Shown piece by piece: positions 18,829 to 26,022 of a stretch of DNA of 33,428 nucleotides. The position numbers and the translations under genes were made by a program. The notes under the pieces were generated by a model. That model saw nothing but the letters and a program-made list of their open reading frames with translations, made no database searches and had not been told where the DNA came from. Position 1 is the stretch's first letter, and each line of letters begins with the position of its first letter. This stretch comes from a virus: the IMG/VR virus record IMGVR_UViG_3300027848_000061, positions 1 to 33,428 of that record; one strand, written 5' to 3'.

Positions 18829-18840
18829 CGCTATATAGCG
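18829..18840. repeat. 12-bp perfect palindrome before a fibre gene
   Basis: CGCTATATAGCG lies between two fibre genes, 16 nt before the next ATG. It could form a small hairpin that ends just before the AAGGG ribosome site. Confidence 0.4.
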
Positions 18841-18855
18841 AAAAGGGAAAGCCAC

Positions 18856-19809
18856 ATGGCATTATTGAAGTTTAAGCGCAGCGCAGTCCCCGACAAGATA
18901 CCAAGCATTGCCGACATTGACTTGGGCGAGATTGCTATAAACACTTACGATGGCAAGCTCTACACCAAGAAGCAGGTTGGCGGCACTCAGACTATTGTAG
19001 AAGTAGGCGGCGATGCAAGCAACGTCGACATCACGGGCGGAACGATTAACGGCACCACAATAGGTGCGACGACAGTTGCGACTGGGGGGTTTACTAGCGT
19101 CAGCACACCGACTGTCACCAACGCGGGCACTCTGGCACTAACGGCCACTGGAGCTAATGTGGTGGCGGTGTCTACCAATGGTTCCGAGCGGATGCGGATC
19201 ACCGAAGCAGGTCTCGTAGGTATCGGCACGACCGCGCCAGCTTATGCGCTAGAGGTGGTTGGCGACATCCGCACCAGCAGCGGCGGAGACCTTCGCCTTG
19301 GCTCGGCCACTGGCACGACAACCACTGGCGGCGACAGCCAAATCTATAACGACGCCAACGACATGATCTTCAGGACCGGCACTACCACCACCGAGCGTTT
19401 CCGGATCGGCTCTGTTGGTCAGTTTGGCATCGGCGGTGCTACCTACGGTGCAAGCGGCCAAGTGTTTTCGTCGCAGGGCGCGGGCGCAGCACCAACATGG
19501 CTGACTCCCGCTACTGGTGTACGGTCTAACGGCCAGAACGGTGTCACGTCTTCGAAGACGCTAGGGAGCGCCGACAAGGGCACAAACATACTGATTCTCA
19601 CCTCTGGCATCACCATCACCTTCCCGTCTACCGGCTTTGGTAGTGGCGAAGGATTTGCGATTTCCAACGTCAGCGGCGGTAGCGTGACACTTTCCACTCC
19701 CGGTGGGTCTGATTTTGGCACTACCCTACCCAATAATGGAACATTTTTTGCGTTCTGCGACGGTGGCGGGTACTGGCGTCAATACTGCTACTCCACCAGC
19801 AGGCTGTAA
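18856..19809 (+). CDS. Fibre-like protein with beta-repeat shaft, 317 aa
   Basis: The N-terminal domain (LLKFKRSAVPDKIPSIADID, then LGEIAINTYDGKLYTKKQVG) is the same type as in the previous gene. The middle is Thr-, Gly- and Val-rich (ITGGTINGTTIGATTVATGG) with recurring GIGTTAPAYALEVVGDIRTS and FRIGSVGQFGIGG motifs, which are common in bacterial and phage fibres with repeated beta coils. The C-terminus ends in a Gly/Cys/Tyr-rich knob (FFAFCDGGGYWRQYCYST). AAGGG lies 9 nt upstream of the ATG. Likely a trimeric surface fibre, position again in the head module. Confidence 0.78.
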   Translation: MALLKFKRSAVPDKIPSIADIDLGEIAINTYDGKLYTKKQVGGTQTIVEVGGDASNVDITGGTINGTTIGATTVATGGFTSVSTPTVTNAGTLALTATGANVVAVSTNGSERMRITEAGLVGIGTTAPAYALEVVGDIRTSSGGDLRLGSATGTTTTGGDSQIYNDANDMIFRTGTTTTERFRIGSVGQFGIGGATYGASGQVFSSQGAGAAPTWLTPATGVRSNGQNGVTSSKTLGSADKGTNILILTSGITITFPSTGFGSGEGFAISNVSGGSVTLSTPGGSDFGTTLPNNGTFFAFCDGGGYWRQYCYSTSRL

Positions 19810-19820
19810 ACGGAAAAAAC

Positions 19821-20165
19821 ATGGCACAAATTGTAAAAACTTGGTCGGTCACTGAAATGCAGTGCTACGCTGACGCAGCAGGCAAAGATAACGTGGTCTC
19901 CACTATTGAATGGCTACTGACTGGGGCGGGCGATGCGCATTCGGCTACCATACGGGGGGTCTTAAACATCCCGTTTAACTCTGCCAGCGAGTTCACTGAC
20001 TTCGCATCACTGACGCAAGATCATGTCGTTGGCTGGGTGCAGAGCACTATGGGGGCGGTTCAGGTCGCAGCTTACGAAGACAACCTAGGTCTCCAGATTG
20101 AGTCTTTGGCAAACCCGCCACTTGTGACCCCGCCCCTTCCTTGGGCACCACCGGCTGAATCATGA
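19821..20165 (+). CDS. Small structural protein (DUF7936-like), 114 aa
   Basis: The sequence starts MAQIVKTWSVTEMQCYADAA and has a mix of short strands and helices ending in a Pro-rich tail (VTPPLPWAPPAES). It resembles the small DUF7936-type proteins found beside phage fibre genes, which may be connectors or chaperones. The ribosome site is weak. Its stop overlaps the ATG of the head-morphogenesis gene. I am fairly sure it is real and structural, less sure of its exact role. Confidence 0.65.
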   Translation: MAQIVKTWSVTEMQCYADAAGKDNVVSTIEWLLTGAGDAHSATIRGVLNIPFNSASEFTDFASLTQDHVVGWVQSTMGAVQVAAYEDNLGLQIESLANPPLVTPPLPWAPPAES

Positions 20166-21196
20166 GCGTCTCCGACCAACTCCTTGACCTGCTAACAATC
20201 CGCCAACTGCTGCTAGAGCGGGTGATAGCTGGCGAGAATGTGGCATTCAACAAGCAGCTAGACAGCGTTGCAGAGGCCATCACAAAGGCGCTCAAAGGCA
20301 AGGAGCTTACAGAGTATCAGGGCAAGCGTCTTGATAAGGCGATTGCAGAGCTATCCGGCATTGTGAAGCTCAACACGCCTAGTCTTTCGGCCATCGCCGC
20401 TTCTGAAGCCTCATTCCTCCAGAGTGCTTTCGCCAGTGTCGGCATCGAGGCTGTGTTGCCACCTGTCGCGGCTGTGGAGGCCATCGCTAGGTCGTCACTT
20501 GCCCAAGGCGCGACAATTGCCGGTTGGTTCGACCAGCTAAACGAAGCAACAAGATTCGGCATCAGCCGCGCAGTCAAGAACGGCGTGATGCTGGGGCTGA
20601 CGAACAGCCAGATCGCCAAGTCGATCATTGGCATTGGCGACAAGGGCGGCGAGCCTATCGCCAAGTCTCGGCGCGACGGCATGGCTATTGTCCGCACCGC
20701 TACCCAGACCGTCGCCAATGACGTTAGGGTCGGAATGTATGCCGAGAACGCAGACATCATCAAGGCGGTGCAATGGGTCGCCACTTTGGATTCTCGGACA
20801 ACTGATATTTGCATGGCTCGATCAGGCAAGACATGGACCTTCCCAGGCTTTGTCCCTATCGGCCACAGCATCCCTTGGGGCGGCGGTCCACCTGCGCACT
20901 GGGCTTGCCGGTCAACGTCCGTGCCTGTCACAAGGTCGATGGCAGAGATAACGGGCAAGGCTGCGGACAAGATAGCGCCGCGCACAAGGGCGAGCATGGA
21001 CGGCGCAGTGCCAAGGGAAATGACCTTCGACCAATTCCTGAAGGGCAAGCCACCTGAGTTTGCCGACGAGATGCTAGGTGTCGGTCGCGCAGACCTGTGG
21101 CGCTCTGGCAAGATTACGTTTGCTCAATTGCTCGACCAACGGGGCAACCCGTTAACCCTGGCGCAGCTAGAAGCGCGCTATGGCACAGCAAGCTAG
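20162..21196 (+). CDS. Head morphogenesis protein (Mu gpF-like minor head protein), 344 aa
   Basis: The C-terminal domain (residues 203-256) carries the Mu gpF signature: VQWVATLDSRTTDICMARSG, then PPAHWACRSTSVPV. The N-terminal 200 residues are helical. Such proteins are present in few copies in the head, bound to the portal, and are needed for correct assembly; Cys/His residues of the domain may hold a metal. Overlap with the preceding gene (ATGA) couples it to the fibre genes. Length normal. Confidence 0.88.
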   Translation: MSVSDQLLDLLTIRQLLLERVIAGENVAFNKQLDSVAEAITKALKGKELTEYQGKRLDKAIAELSGIVKLNTPSLSAIAASEASFLQSAFASVGIEAVLPPVAAVEAIARSSLAQGATIAGWFDQLNEATRFGISRAVKNGVMLGLTNSQIAKSIIGIGDKGGEPIAKSRRDGMAIVRTATQTVANDVRVGMYAENADIIKAVQWVATLDSRTTDICMARSGKTWTFPGFVPIGHSIPWGGGPPAHWACRSTSVPVTRSMAEITGKAADKIAPRTRASMDGAVPREMTFDQFLKGKPPEFADEMLGVGRADLWRSGKITFAQLLDQRGNPLTLAQLEARYGTAS

Positions 21197-21283
21197 GCCA
21201 ACAACGCGGCTGCTGTGGCCGTGGTCTGGCGATGTGGATTATTGAGGAGTGCCGTGCTTGTTCTAGTAAACCTTAAATAAACG

Positions 21284-21292
21284 TGGTATGAT
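21284..21292 (+). promoter_or_regulatory. Extended -10 promoter for scaffold and capsid genes
   Basis: TG-n-TATGAT (21284-21292) is a textbook extended -10 element in the only large gap of the head operon. No good -35 box is visible 17 bp upstream, consistent with an extended -10 promoter. It would give a transcript from about 21299. Confidence 0.55.
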
Positions 21293-21303
21293 CACCCTAT
21301 TGT

Positions 21304-21337
21304 GCGGCTGTGCCGCCCATTAAATGCCCCTGTGGGG
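21304..21337 (+). promoter_or_regulatory. Two small hairpins in the scaffold/capsid leader
   Basis: GCGGC-TGT-GCCGC (21304-21316) and CCCC-TGT-GGGG (21327-21337) both have a TGT loop. They lie in the leader RNA before the scaffold gene and may stabilise it for heavy capsid expression. Confidence 0.45.
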
Positions 21338-21361
21338 ACCAATAGTCCAGAGGACACATCC

Positions 21362-21952
21362 ATGAGTGACGAACGAATTGCAGAGTTAGAGGCAGCAATC
21401 GAAGCGGTTAACGCTAAAAACAGGGAGCTGCTTGGGGAAGTTAGAATTGCCAAGGCCAAGGCCAAGGGCGCAGACATCGACCCAGCAGAATTTGCGGCGT
21501 TGCAGACTGAGAACGAAACGCTGAAAACTGAGCTAACCAAGACCAACAAAGATAGCCTAAAGACGGTAGAGGCATTGCAGGCAAATCTAACTGAAAAAGA
21601 CAGTGCGTTGCAGTCGTATCTAATCGACAATGGGCTAAATGACGCGATGCTAAAGGTGGGAATCCGGCCTGAGTTTATGTCGGCTGCAAAGGCGATGTTA
21701 AAGGCAGAAACCCAGATCAAGGCAGAGGGTGGTCAATATTCGGCGCACATGGGTGAAAAGCCGTTGCTGGAAGGAGTTACCAACTGGGCAGCTAGTGACG
21801 AAGGAAAACACTTTGTCTCGGCTCCCGCCAACTCCGGTGGCGGTGCCACTGGCGGGGCTGGTAATGTTTCCGCCATCGCGCCGAAAGGCAACCTTGGCGG
21901 TGATAAGGTGCAACGCCTAAACGCAATCAAAGCCATGTTCCCCGAATTGTAA
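21362..21952 (+). CDS. Capsid scaffold protein, 196 aa
   Basis: The protein is mostly a charged coiled coil (MSDERIAELEAAIEAVNAKN, then ETLKTELTKTNKDSLKTVEA), then a helical middle, a Gly-rich flexible segment (NSGGGATGGAGNV) and a basic C-terminal helix (KVQRLNAIKAMFPEL) of the type that binds coat protein. This is the usual scaffold design, and it lies directly before the capsid gene. The start at 21362 has AGAGGA 8 nt upstream; the longer frame runs into the leader hairpins. It guides shell assembly and is removed before DNA entry. Confidence 0.85.
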   Translation: MSDERIAELEAAIEAVNAKNRELLGEVRIAKAKAKGADIDPAEFAALQTENETLKTELTKTNKDSLKTVEALQANLTEKDSALQSYLIDNGLNDAMLKVGIRPEFMSAAKAMLKAETQIKAEGGQYSAHMGEKPLLEGVTNWAASDEGKHFVSAPANSGGGATGGAGNVSAIAPKGNLGGDKVQRLNAIKAMFPEL

Positions 21953-21968
21953 CAGAGGATTTTAGTCA

Positions 21969-22934
21969 ATGTCGCTTTCGCAAATGAAGGTATTCAACGA
22001 ATACGTGATGCCCGCCACCATCGAGACTCTGGCTCAGATGGTTGACAAGTTTAATGCCGCATCGAACGGCGCGATCCGTTTGACCACCACTGGCTTCGAC
22101 GGCGATTTCTATCAGGAATCGTTCTTCGCCGCTATTCACTCGGCACAGCGCCGCGTGGATCGTTACGCGGATCAGGAATCAGTGGCCGCAGTCGATCTTA
22201 CCCAGTTGCAGATGAACGGCGTGAAAGTTGCTGGTGGCTTTGGCCCAGTCAGCTTTGAGCCTTCGCAGATGACCTGGCTCCAAAAGCCAGCACCGGAAGG
22301 CATCGAAGTTGCGTCGCGTAACTTTGCCGAGTCCATTATTGCAGACCAGCTTAACACTGCGATTGCCGCACTTGTCGCGAGCATTAGTAATCAGGGCGCG
22401 GCGACCACCGTTGACGTCTCGGCTAGTGGTCCTTTGACCTATGCCACGATGAACAGCGCCAACGCTTTGTTTGGCGATAACTCGTCGAGCATTGTCGCCA
22501 ACGTCATTAACGGCGCAACCTACCACAGCCTCATCGGTCAGAACTTGGCCAATGGCGCTCAGTTGTTTGTTGCGCAGAATGTGCAGGTCGTGGAAATCCT
22601 CGGTCGTCCGATCATCGTGACTGACGCGCCCGCGCTTTATGCTTCTGGCACGCCTAACAAGGTGCGCGCCCTTGGCCTTGCTGATGGCGCGGCTGTTATT
22701 TATGATGGCGGCGACGTTATCAGTAACATCGAAACCAGCAACGGGCAGACCCGCATCGAAACCACGATGCAGGTGGACTACACCTTCGGCGTGGCACTCA
22801 AGGGCTACAGTTGGGACATCGTCAACGGTGGCAAGTCGCCAACCGATGCCGAGCTTGCGACTGGTTCCAACTGGGACAAGGTCGCAACGTCGATTAAGCA
22901 TACTGCTGGTGTCTTGGCTGTAGGCGAAGCCTAA
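21969..22934 (+). CDS. Major capsid protein, HK97-fold, 321 aa
   Basis: Size, position after the scaffold and sequence style (FNEYVMPATIETLAQMVDKF, DRYADQESVAAVDL, NSANALFGDNSSSIVANVIN, QNVQVVEILGRPIIVTDAPA, GYSWDIVNGGKSPTDAELAT) fit the HK97-fold coat proteins of such siphoviruses. It builds the icosahedral head. AGAGGA lies about 9 nt before the ATG. A strong intrinsic terminator follows within 10 nt and an extended -10 promoter precedes the scaffold gene, so scaffold and capsid can be made in excess over the rest of the operon. Confidence 0.9.
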   Translation: MSLSQMKVFNEYVMPATIETLAQMVDKFNAASNGAIRLTTTGFDGDFYQESFFAAIHSAQRRVDRYADQESVAAVDLTQLQMNGVKVAGGFGPVSFEPSQMTWLQKPAPEGIEVASRNFAESIIADQLNTAIAALVASISNQGAATTVDVSASGPLTYATMNSANALFGDNSSSIVANVINGATYHSLIGQNLANGAQLFVAQNVQVVEILGRPIIVTDAPALYASGTPNKVRALGLADGAAVIYDGGDVISNIETSNGQTRIETTMQVDYTFGVALKGYSWDIVNGGKSPTDAELATGSNWDKVATSIKHTAGVLAVGEA

Positions 22935-22941
22935 TAAAAGA

Positions 22942-22975
22942 GGGGGGTTGTCCTTAGTGGGCAGCTCCCCATTTT
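22942..22975 (+). terminator. Intrinsic terminator after the capsid gene
   Basis: A 12-bp stem (22942-22953 with 22959-22970, including three G-T wobble pairs), a 5-nt TTAGT loop and ATTTT right after. It is the strongest terminator signal in the window. Read-through is needed for the downstream tail genes unless these have another promoter. Confidence 0.8.
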
Positions 22976-22990
22976 AACGGAAGGTTTGCT

Positions 22991-23233
22991 ATGTCGAAAG
23001 TTATTTATGAGCCGCATCCGGTTCACCCCGCGCGCAAGGCAAAGTTGCAGGCAGAGGGCTATAAAATCCTTGATGCAATTTTCGCCCCGGCCGGAACGCC
23101 CTTGCACGCCTCGGTTGACGAAGTGGCAGATGAGATCGTGCCTGTGGCAGAAGACGAGCCAGAACAGGCTGAAGCCATCGAAGAAGCCGTCTGCGACATT
23201 CCTGTAAAGCGGGCGCGCTCGAAGAAGGGCTAA
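22991..23233 (+). CDS. Small acidic head protein, 80 aa
   Basis: The N-terminal part (YEPHPVHPARKAKLQAEGYK, then ILDAIFAP) is a short folded helix-loop; the C-terminal part is acidic (EVADEIVPVAEDEPEQAEAI) and ends basic (VKRARSKKG). Proteins of this type, located after the capsid and before connector genes, are common and may decorate or close the head. GGAAGG precedes the ATG. No family is recognised with certainty. Confidence 0.7.
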   Translation: MSKVIYEPHPVHPARKAKLQAEGYKILDAIFAPAGTPLHASVDEVADEIVPVAEDEPEQAEAIEEAVCDIPVKRARSKKG

Positions 23234-23238
23234 AATAA

Positions 23239-23751
23239 ATGGCGTTCGTGGTCGAAACAGGTGCAGGCATTCCAAACGCCAATAGTTACGCCAGCGTCTC
23301 GGCTTCCGATAGCTATGTTACGGATCGCGGCGTTACCGGCTGGCTAAGTCTTTCCGTCCCAGCCAAGGAACAGGCGCTAATCAAAGCGACCGACTATCTG
23401 GAAGCCACCTATAGGGACGCATGGAAGGGTGGCCGCATTGCCGCTGCACAGTCTCTGTCATGGCCGCGCTCTGGCGTGGTTGCTGATGGATTCCTGTTGG
23501 CCGCAAATGCGGTGCCTTTGCCGGTGGTCTATTCCTGCATCGAGATGGCACTGCGCGCAGCAGGCGGCGAGACTTTGATTGCGGATCAAGGGCAGCGCGT
23601 GAAGCGTGAGAAAATCGACGTCATCGAAATCGAATACCAGGATTTTTCAGACCCGACAGCGCGCTACCCTTTTATCAATCGGATGCTGTCGCCTTACGTC
23701 CTTTCGTCCTCTGACGGCAGTTTCGCGCAGGTGAGATTGAACCGCACATGA
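23239..23751 (+). CDS. Head-tail adaptor (DnaT-like/connector), 170 aa
   Basis: The sequence NSYASVSASDSYVTDRGVTG, KATDYLEATYRDAWKGGRIA, LSWPRSGVV and LRAAGGETLIADQGQRVKRE is that of the DnaT-like adaptor family (HK97 gp6/lambda-connector kind), with helices that form a ring below the portal. A GAAGGG ribosome site overlaps the previous gene end. Length is normal, and the following gene overlaps its stop. It should link the portal to the neck. Confidence 0.85.
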   Translation: MAFVVETGAGIPNANSYASVSASDSYVTDRGVTGWLSLSVPAKEQALIKATDYLEATYRDAWKGGRIAAAQSLSWPRSGVVADGFLLAANAVPLPVVYSCIEMALRAAGGETLIADQGQRVKREKIDVIEIEYQDFSDPTARYPFINRMLSPYVLSSSDGSFAQVRLNRT

Positions 23752-24101
23752 GCGGCCAGGCTGAAACCGCTGCGAGACTGCTTGCCAAATATGGCGAGCC
23801 TGTGAGCGTCACCTTCAGCGATTTTGGGGAATATGACCCTATCACGGGCGCAGCAGACGGCACGACAACGCAGACTACGGTGGTATCCTCTGGCTACCCG
23901 TCAGCCTACAGCACGACTGAGATCGACGGCACAGTGATTGAGGCAGGCGATGTTCGGCTGATCCTTGCGCTTATCTCGCCCGCCCCTGTGATGGGCTGCA
24001 TGGTCGCACTGGGTGGCAAAGCCTATCGCATTATGGCCGTCAGGCAGGTGCGGCTATCTGGTGCGGACATCATTTTCATTTGTCAGGTGAGGGCTAACTA
24101 A
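23748..24101 (+). CDS. Head closure/stopper-like protein, 117 aa
   Basis: A beta-rich protein (YGEPVSVTFSDFGEYDPITG, then GDVRLILALISPAP, GGKAYRIMAVRQVRLSGADI) of the size and order of neck stopper proteins such as lambda FII or SPP1 gp16-type. Its start overlaps the adaptor stop (ATGA). It probably closes the head after packaging and offers a surface for the tail. Confidence 0.78.
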   Translation: MSGQAETAARLLAKYGEPVSVTFSDFGEYDPITGAADGTTTQTTVVSSGYPSAYSTTEIDGTVIEAGDVRLILALISPAPVMGCMVALGGKAYRIMAVRQVRLSGADIIFICQVRAN

Positions 24102-24271
24102 TGGAGATCGGCTCAAGGGTTTGGTTTCCTTGCGATTGGAATGTTGGCACCTTGGATAGCGTGCTTGAGGATAGCAGGGGCAATGTGATTGCCTACGTGC
24201 TGCTGCTTGATAATGGCAAGAAGTGCGCCGTAGATGTGCAAAATGCGGAGCCATTTTATGAGTATTACTAA
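24101..24271 (+). CDS. Small SH3-like protein, 56 aa
   Basis: This ORF shares one base with the preceding stop (TAATG), has GAGG 6 nt upstream and overlaps the next gene by 14 nt, so it fits the coupled operon perfectly despite its small size. The sequence IGSRVWFPCDWNVGTLDSVL, then GNVIAYVLLLDNGKKCAVDV has the strand-turn pattern of an SH3/KOW-type barrel. I do not know a family. It lies between stopper and tail terminator, so a minor neck component or assembly factor is likely. Confidence 0.75.
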   Translation: MEIGSRVWFPCDWNVGTLDSVLEDSRGNVIAYVLLLDNGKKCAVDVQNAEPFYEYY

Positions 24272-24653
24272 GATTGGGGCGGCTCTATCTACGCAACTAG
24301 CGACCCTCAACATCCCTACAGGCTGGGAGAATTCGCGCGTTAGGCCAGTCGCTGGTCAAGTCTATCTTACGGAGAGCCTGCTGGCCGGCAAAACCATAGC
24401 GGTAGGCATCGCCTCCCAATCCTCAGATGAATACGGCGGCATCTATCAGGTGCTTGTGTATGCCCCAGCCGATGCTGGAAAGGGCGTAGGCCGCGCAACC
24501 GCTGATGTAGTGGCGGGCGCTTTTGTGAGGGGCGACCGGCTGTTCTATGAGGGCGCAACCGTTACGATCATGTCCACCTCGCAAGCGACGGGCTTTATGT
24601 CGGGCGACCGCTGGGTGGTGCCTGTGTCCGTCTCTTACAGGTCGTTCTTGTGA
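24258..24653 (+). CDS. Tail terminator (DUF4128-like), 131 aa
   Basis: The protein (MSITKIGAALSTQLATLNIP, VRPVAGQVYLTESLLAGKTI, YQVLVYAPADAGKGVGRATA, PVSVSYRSFL) matches the DUF4128 family, which has the same alpha/beta ring fold as lambda gpU. Such proteins cap the tail tube and join it to the head. The ATG at 24258 is used; the longer frame to 24234 has no ribosome site and overlaps more. It overlaps the genes on both sides. Confidence 0.85.
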   Translation: MSITKIGAALSTQLATLNIPTGWENSRVRPVAGQVYLTESLLAGKTIAVGIASQSSDEYGGIYQVLVYAPADAGKGVGRATADVVAGAFVRGDRLFYEGATVTIMSTSQATGFMSGDRWVVPVSVSYRSFL

Positions 24654-25033
24654 GCTTCGAGCTAGACATCAGCGCATTTGTGGCAAAGGCAAACGGGCGC
24701 GCTGACAAGGTTGTGCGCGAGATATGCCTAAACTTGCTGACTGATATTGTTTACAACACCCCAGTGGACACAGGGCGCGCAAGGGCAAACTGGTTTACGT
24801 CTATCGGTTCGGCCTCTACAGATAGCGTGCCTTACACTGGCGGCAAAGATGCTGCTGGTGGCGCTTCGATTAACCGCTCCATGGCTGATGTGGCAAAAGC
24901 CACTGGGCAAGTATTCTACCTCAGCAACAACTTGCCCTACATCTACCGCCTAGAGTTCGAGGGCTGGTCGAAACAGGCACCGCGTGGTATGGTGCGAATT
25001 GCCATTGATAACATCAGCCGTGACTTGCGGTGA
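24650..25033 (+). CDS. Neck/tail completion protein (HK97 gp10-like), 127 aa
   Basis: The motif NTPVDTGRARANWFTSIGSA (residues about 35-54) is the HK97 gp10/phage-neck family signature, followed by a beta part (YIYRLEFEGWSKQAPRGMVR). The start is a GTG overlapping the previous stop (GTGA). Normal length. Proteins of this family sit at the head-tail junction. Confidence 0.87.
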   Translation: MSFELDISAFVAKANGRADKVVREICLNLLTDIVYNTPVDTGRARANWFTSIGSASTDSVPYTGGKDAAGGASINRSMADVAKATGQVFYLSNNLPYIYRLEFEGWSKQAPRGMVRIAIDNISRDLR

Positions 25034-25057
25034 TCTGGTTAATCATTGGACAAAGTT

Positions 25058-25063
25058 TATAGT
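25058..25063 (+). promoter_or_regulatory. Weak -10 candidate before the tail-tube gene
   Basis: TATAGT lies in an AT-rich 56-bp gap before the major tail gene, with only CTGGTT 17 bp upstream. Because the gene is needed in many copies and follows a longer gap than most neighbours, a promoter is plausible but weak by sequence. Confidence 0.3.
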
Positions 25064-25089
25064 GTTTTCTTCATGTGTAGGAGTTTTTG

Positions 25090-25542
25090 ATGTCTGATAT
25101 TGTTTCCTCTGTTGGCACGGTAGTCTCCGTTTCGTCGACTGCACCTGCGACCTATGACGCGACCGGCTTTGCGGCCCTTACCTGGCTGCCTTGCGGCGAG
25201 CTGTCCGATCTGCCGGGGTTTGGCGCGGAAGCTGCCCTTGCAACGCATACTCCCCTTGGCACCGGCATTGTCGCCAAGCGGCGCGGGTCGATTAACTTTG
25301 GTTCCGTCACGCTGACGATGGCGCTCTCGGCCACCGATACGGGGCAGGGCGTGTTGCAGTCGGCTGGTGAAGCTGCCGCTGGCGCTGATGCTCAGGTGTC
25401 GGTTAAGGTCGAGCTAGTGACCGGCGAAATCCAGTATTTCACGGGCCAGGTCATGTCCTACAAGACCAACGTCGGCAATGCCGATGCAATCACGATGGCC
25501 GAAGCCACTTTGGAAATCGACAACTCGATTGTCAAAGTTTAA
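25090..25542 (+). CDS. Major tail (tube) protein, 150 aa
   Basis: A beta-rich protein (VSSVGTVVSVSSTAPATYDA, LPCGELSDLPGFGAEAALAT, GSINFGSVTLTMALSATDTG, VELVTGEIQYFTGQVMSYKT) with the ending NADAITMAEATLEIDNSIVK typical of tube proteins of lambda gpV/TP901 kind. It stacks as hexameric rings around the tape measure. AGGAG lies 6 nt before the ATG. It precedes the tail chaperone pair, the expected order. Confidence 0.87.
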   Translation: MSDIVSSVGTVVSVSSTAPATYDATGFAALTWLPCGELSDLPGFGAEAALATHTPLGTGIVAKRRGSINFGSVTLTMALSATDTGQGVLQSAGEAAAGADAQVSVKVELVTGEIQYFTGQVMSYKTNVGNADAITMAEATLEIDNSIVKV

Positions 25543-25555
25543 GTAATTGCGAAAT

Positions 25556-25590
25556 TCCCTGCCGTAGCTACGTCCGACTGCGGCGGGGGA
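25556..25590 (+). terminator. Hairpin after the major tail gene, possible terminator
   Basis: TCCCTGCCG (25556-25564) pairs with CGGC-(G)-GGGGA (25581-25590) with one bulge and a 16-nt loop. No T-run follows. Together with the candidate promoter it mirrors the arrangement around the capsid gene. Confidence 0.35.
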
Positions 25591-25623
25591 TACTTCACAT
25601 CGGCGTATCGGATCGGACAAGAA

Positions 25624-26022
25624 ATGTCGTTTGATTTAAACTCGCTTCAGCCTGTGTTGGCGGACAATGGCGCTGTCTTGAATATCGTTCACCCAGAAAC
25701 GGAGGAGGTCATCGAAGGTATGACCGTCACAGTGCTGGGACAGGACAGCAAGATTTACCGTAAGCTACAAATGGGCAAGCAACAGGCCGCGCTTAATCGC
25801 ATGGCAAAGGGTAAAAAGGCCCTTGACCTTGACGCGGAAAAACTATCCGAGGATAGTATTGACGATTTGGTCAAGCTGACGACCGCCTGGTCGGGCTTTG
25901 CCCTTGATGGCAAGGAGCTAGATTGCACGCCTGAGAATGTCCGCACTGTCTATGCCGATTGGGCGTGGATCAAGGAACAGGTTCAGGAGTTCGTCGCCAA
26001 CCGCGCTAACTTTTTTCGCTGA
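25624..26022 (+). CDS. Tail assembly chaperone, short form (G-like), 132 aa
   Basis: A helical, charged protein (EEVIEGMTVTVLGQDSKIYR, KAQQAALNRMAKGK-type basic helix, LVKLTTAWSGFALDGKELDC) of the size and place of lambda gpG, between tail tube and tape measure. Its frame ends at TGA 26020-26022 directly after TTT-TTT-CGC. The overlapping second frame (25937-26461) has no start of its own, so the long form is presumably made by frameshift. These chaperones coat the tape-measure protein while the tube is built. Confidence 0.85.
   Translation: MSFDLNSLQPVLADNGAVLNIVHPETEEVIEGMTVTVLGQDSKIYRKLQMGKQQAALNRMAKGKKALDLDAEKLSEDSIDDLVKLTTAWSGFALDGKELDCTPENVRTVYADWAWIKEQVQEFVANRANFFR
26011..26016 (+). 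other. T6 slippery site for +1 or -2 programmed frameshift
   Basis: Six T bases form two Phe codons in the G frame, followed by CGC and the stop TGA. The downstream T frame is +1 (equal to -2) relative to G, not -1: reading resumes as TTC-GCT-GAG. A U6 run lets Phe tRNA re-pair two bases back. Confidence 0.75.

Noticed and set aside
22179-22901. 240-codon ORF on the - strand
   Set aside because: Complement of the capsid gene; composition (His, Arg, Val-rich) is that of a shadow frame.
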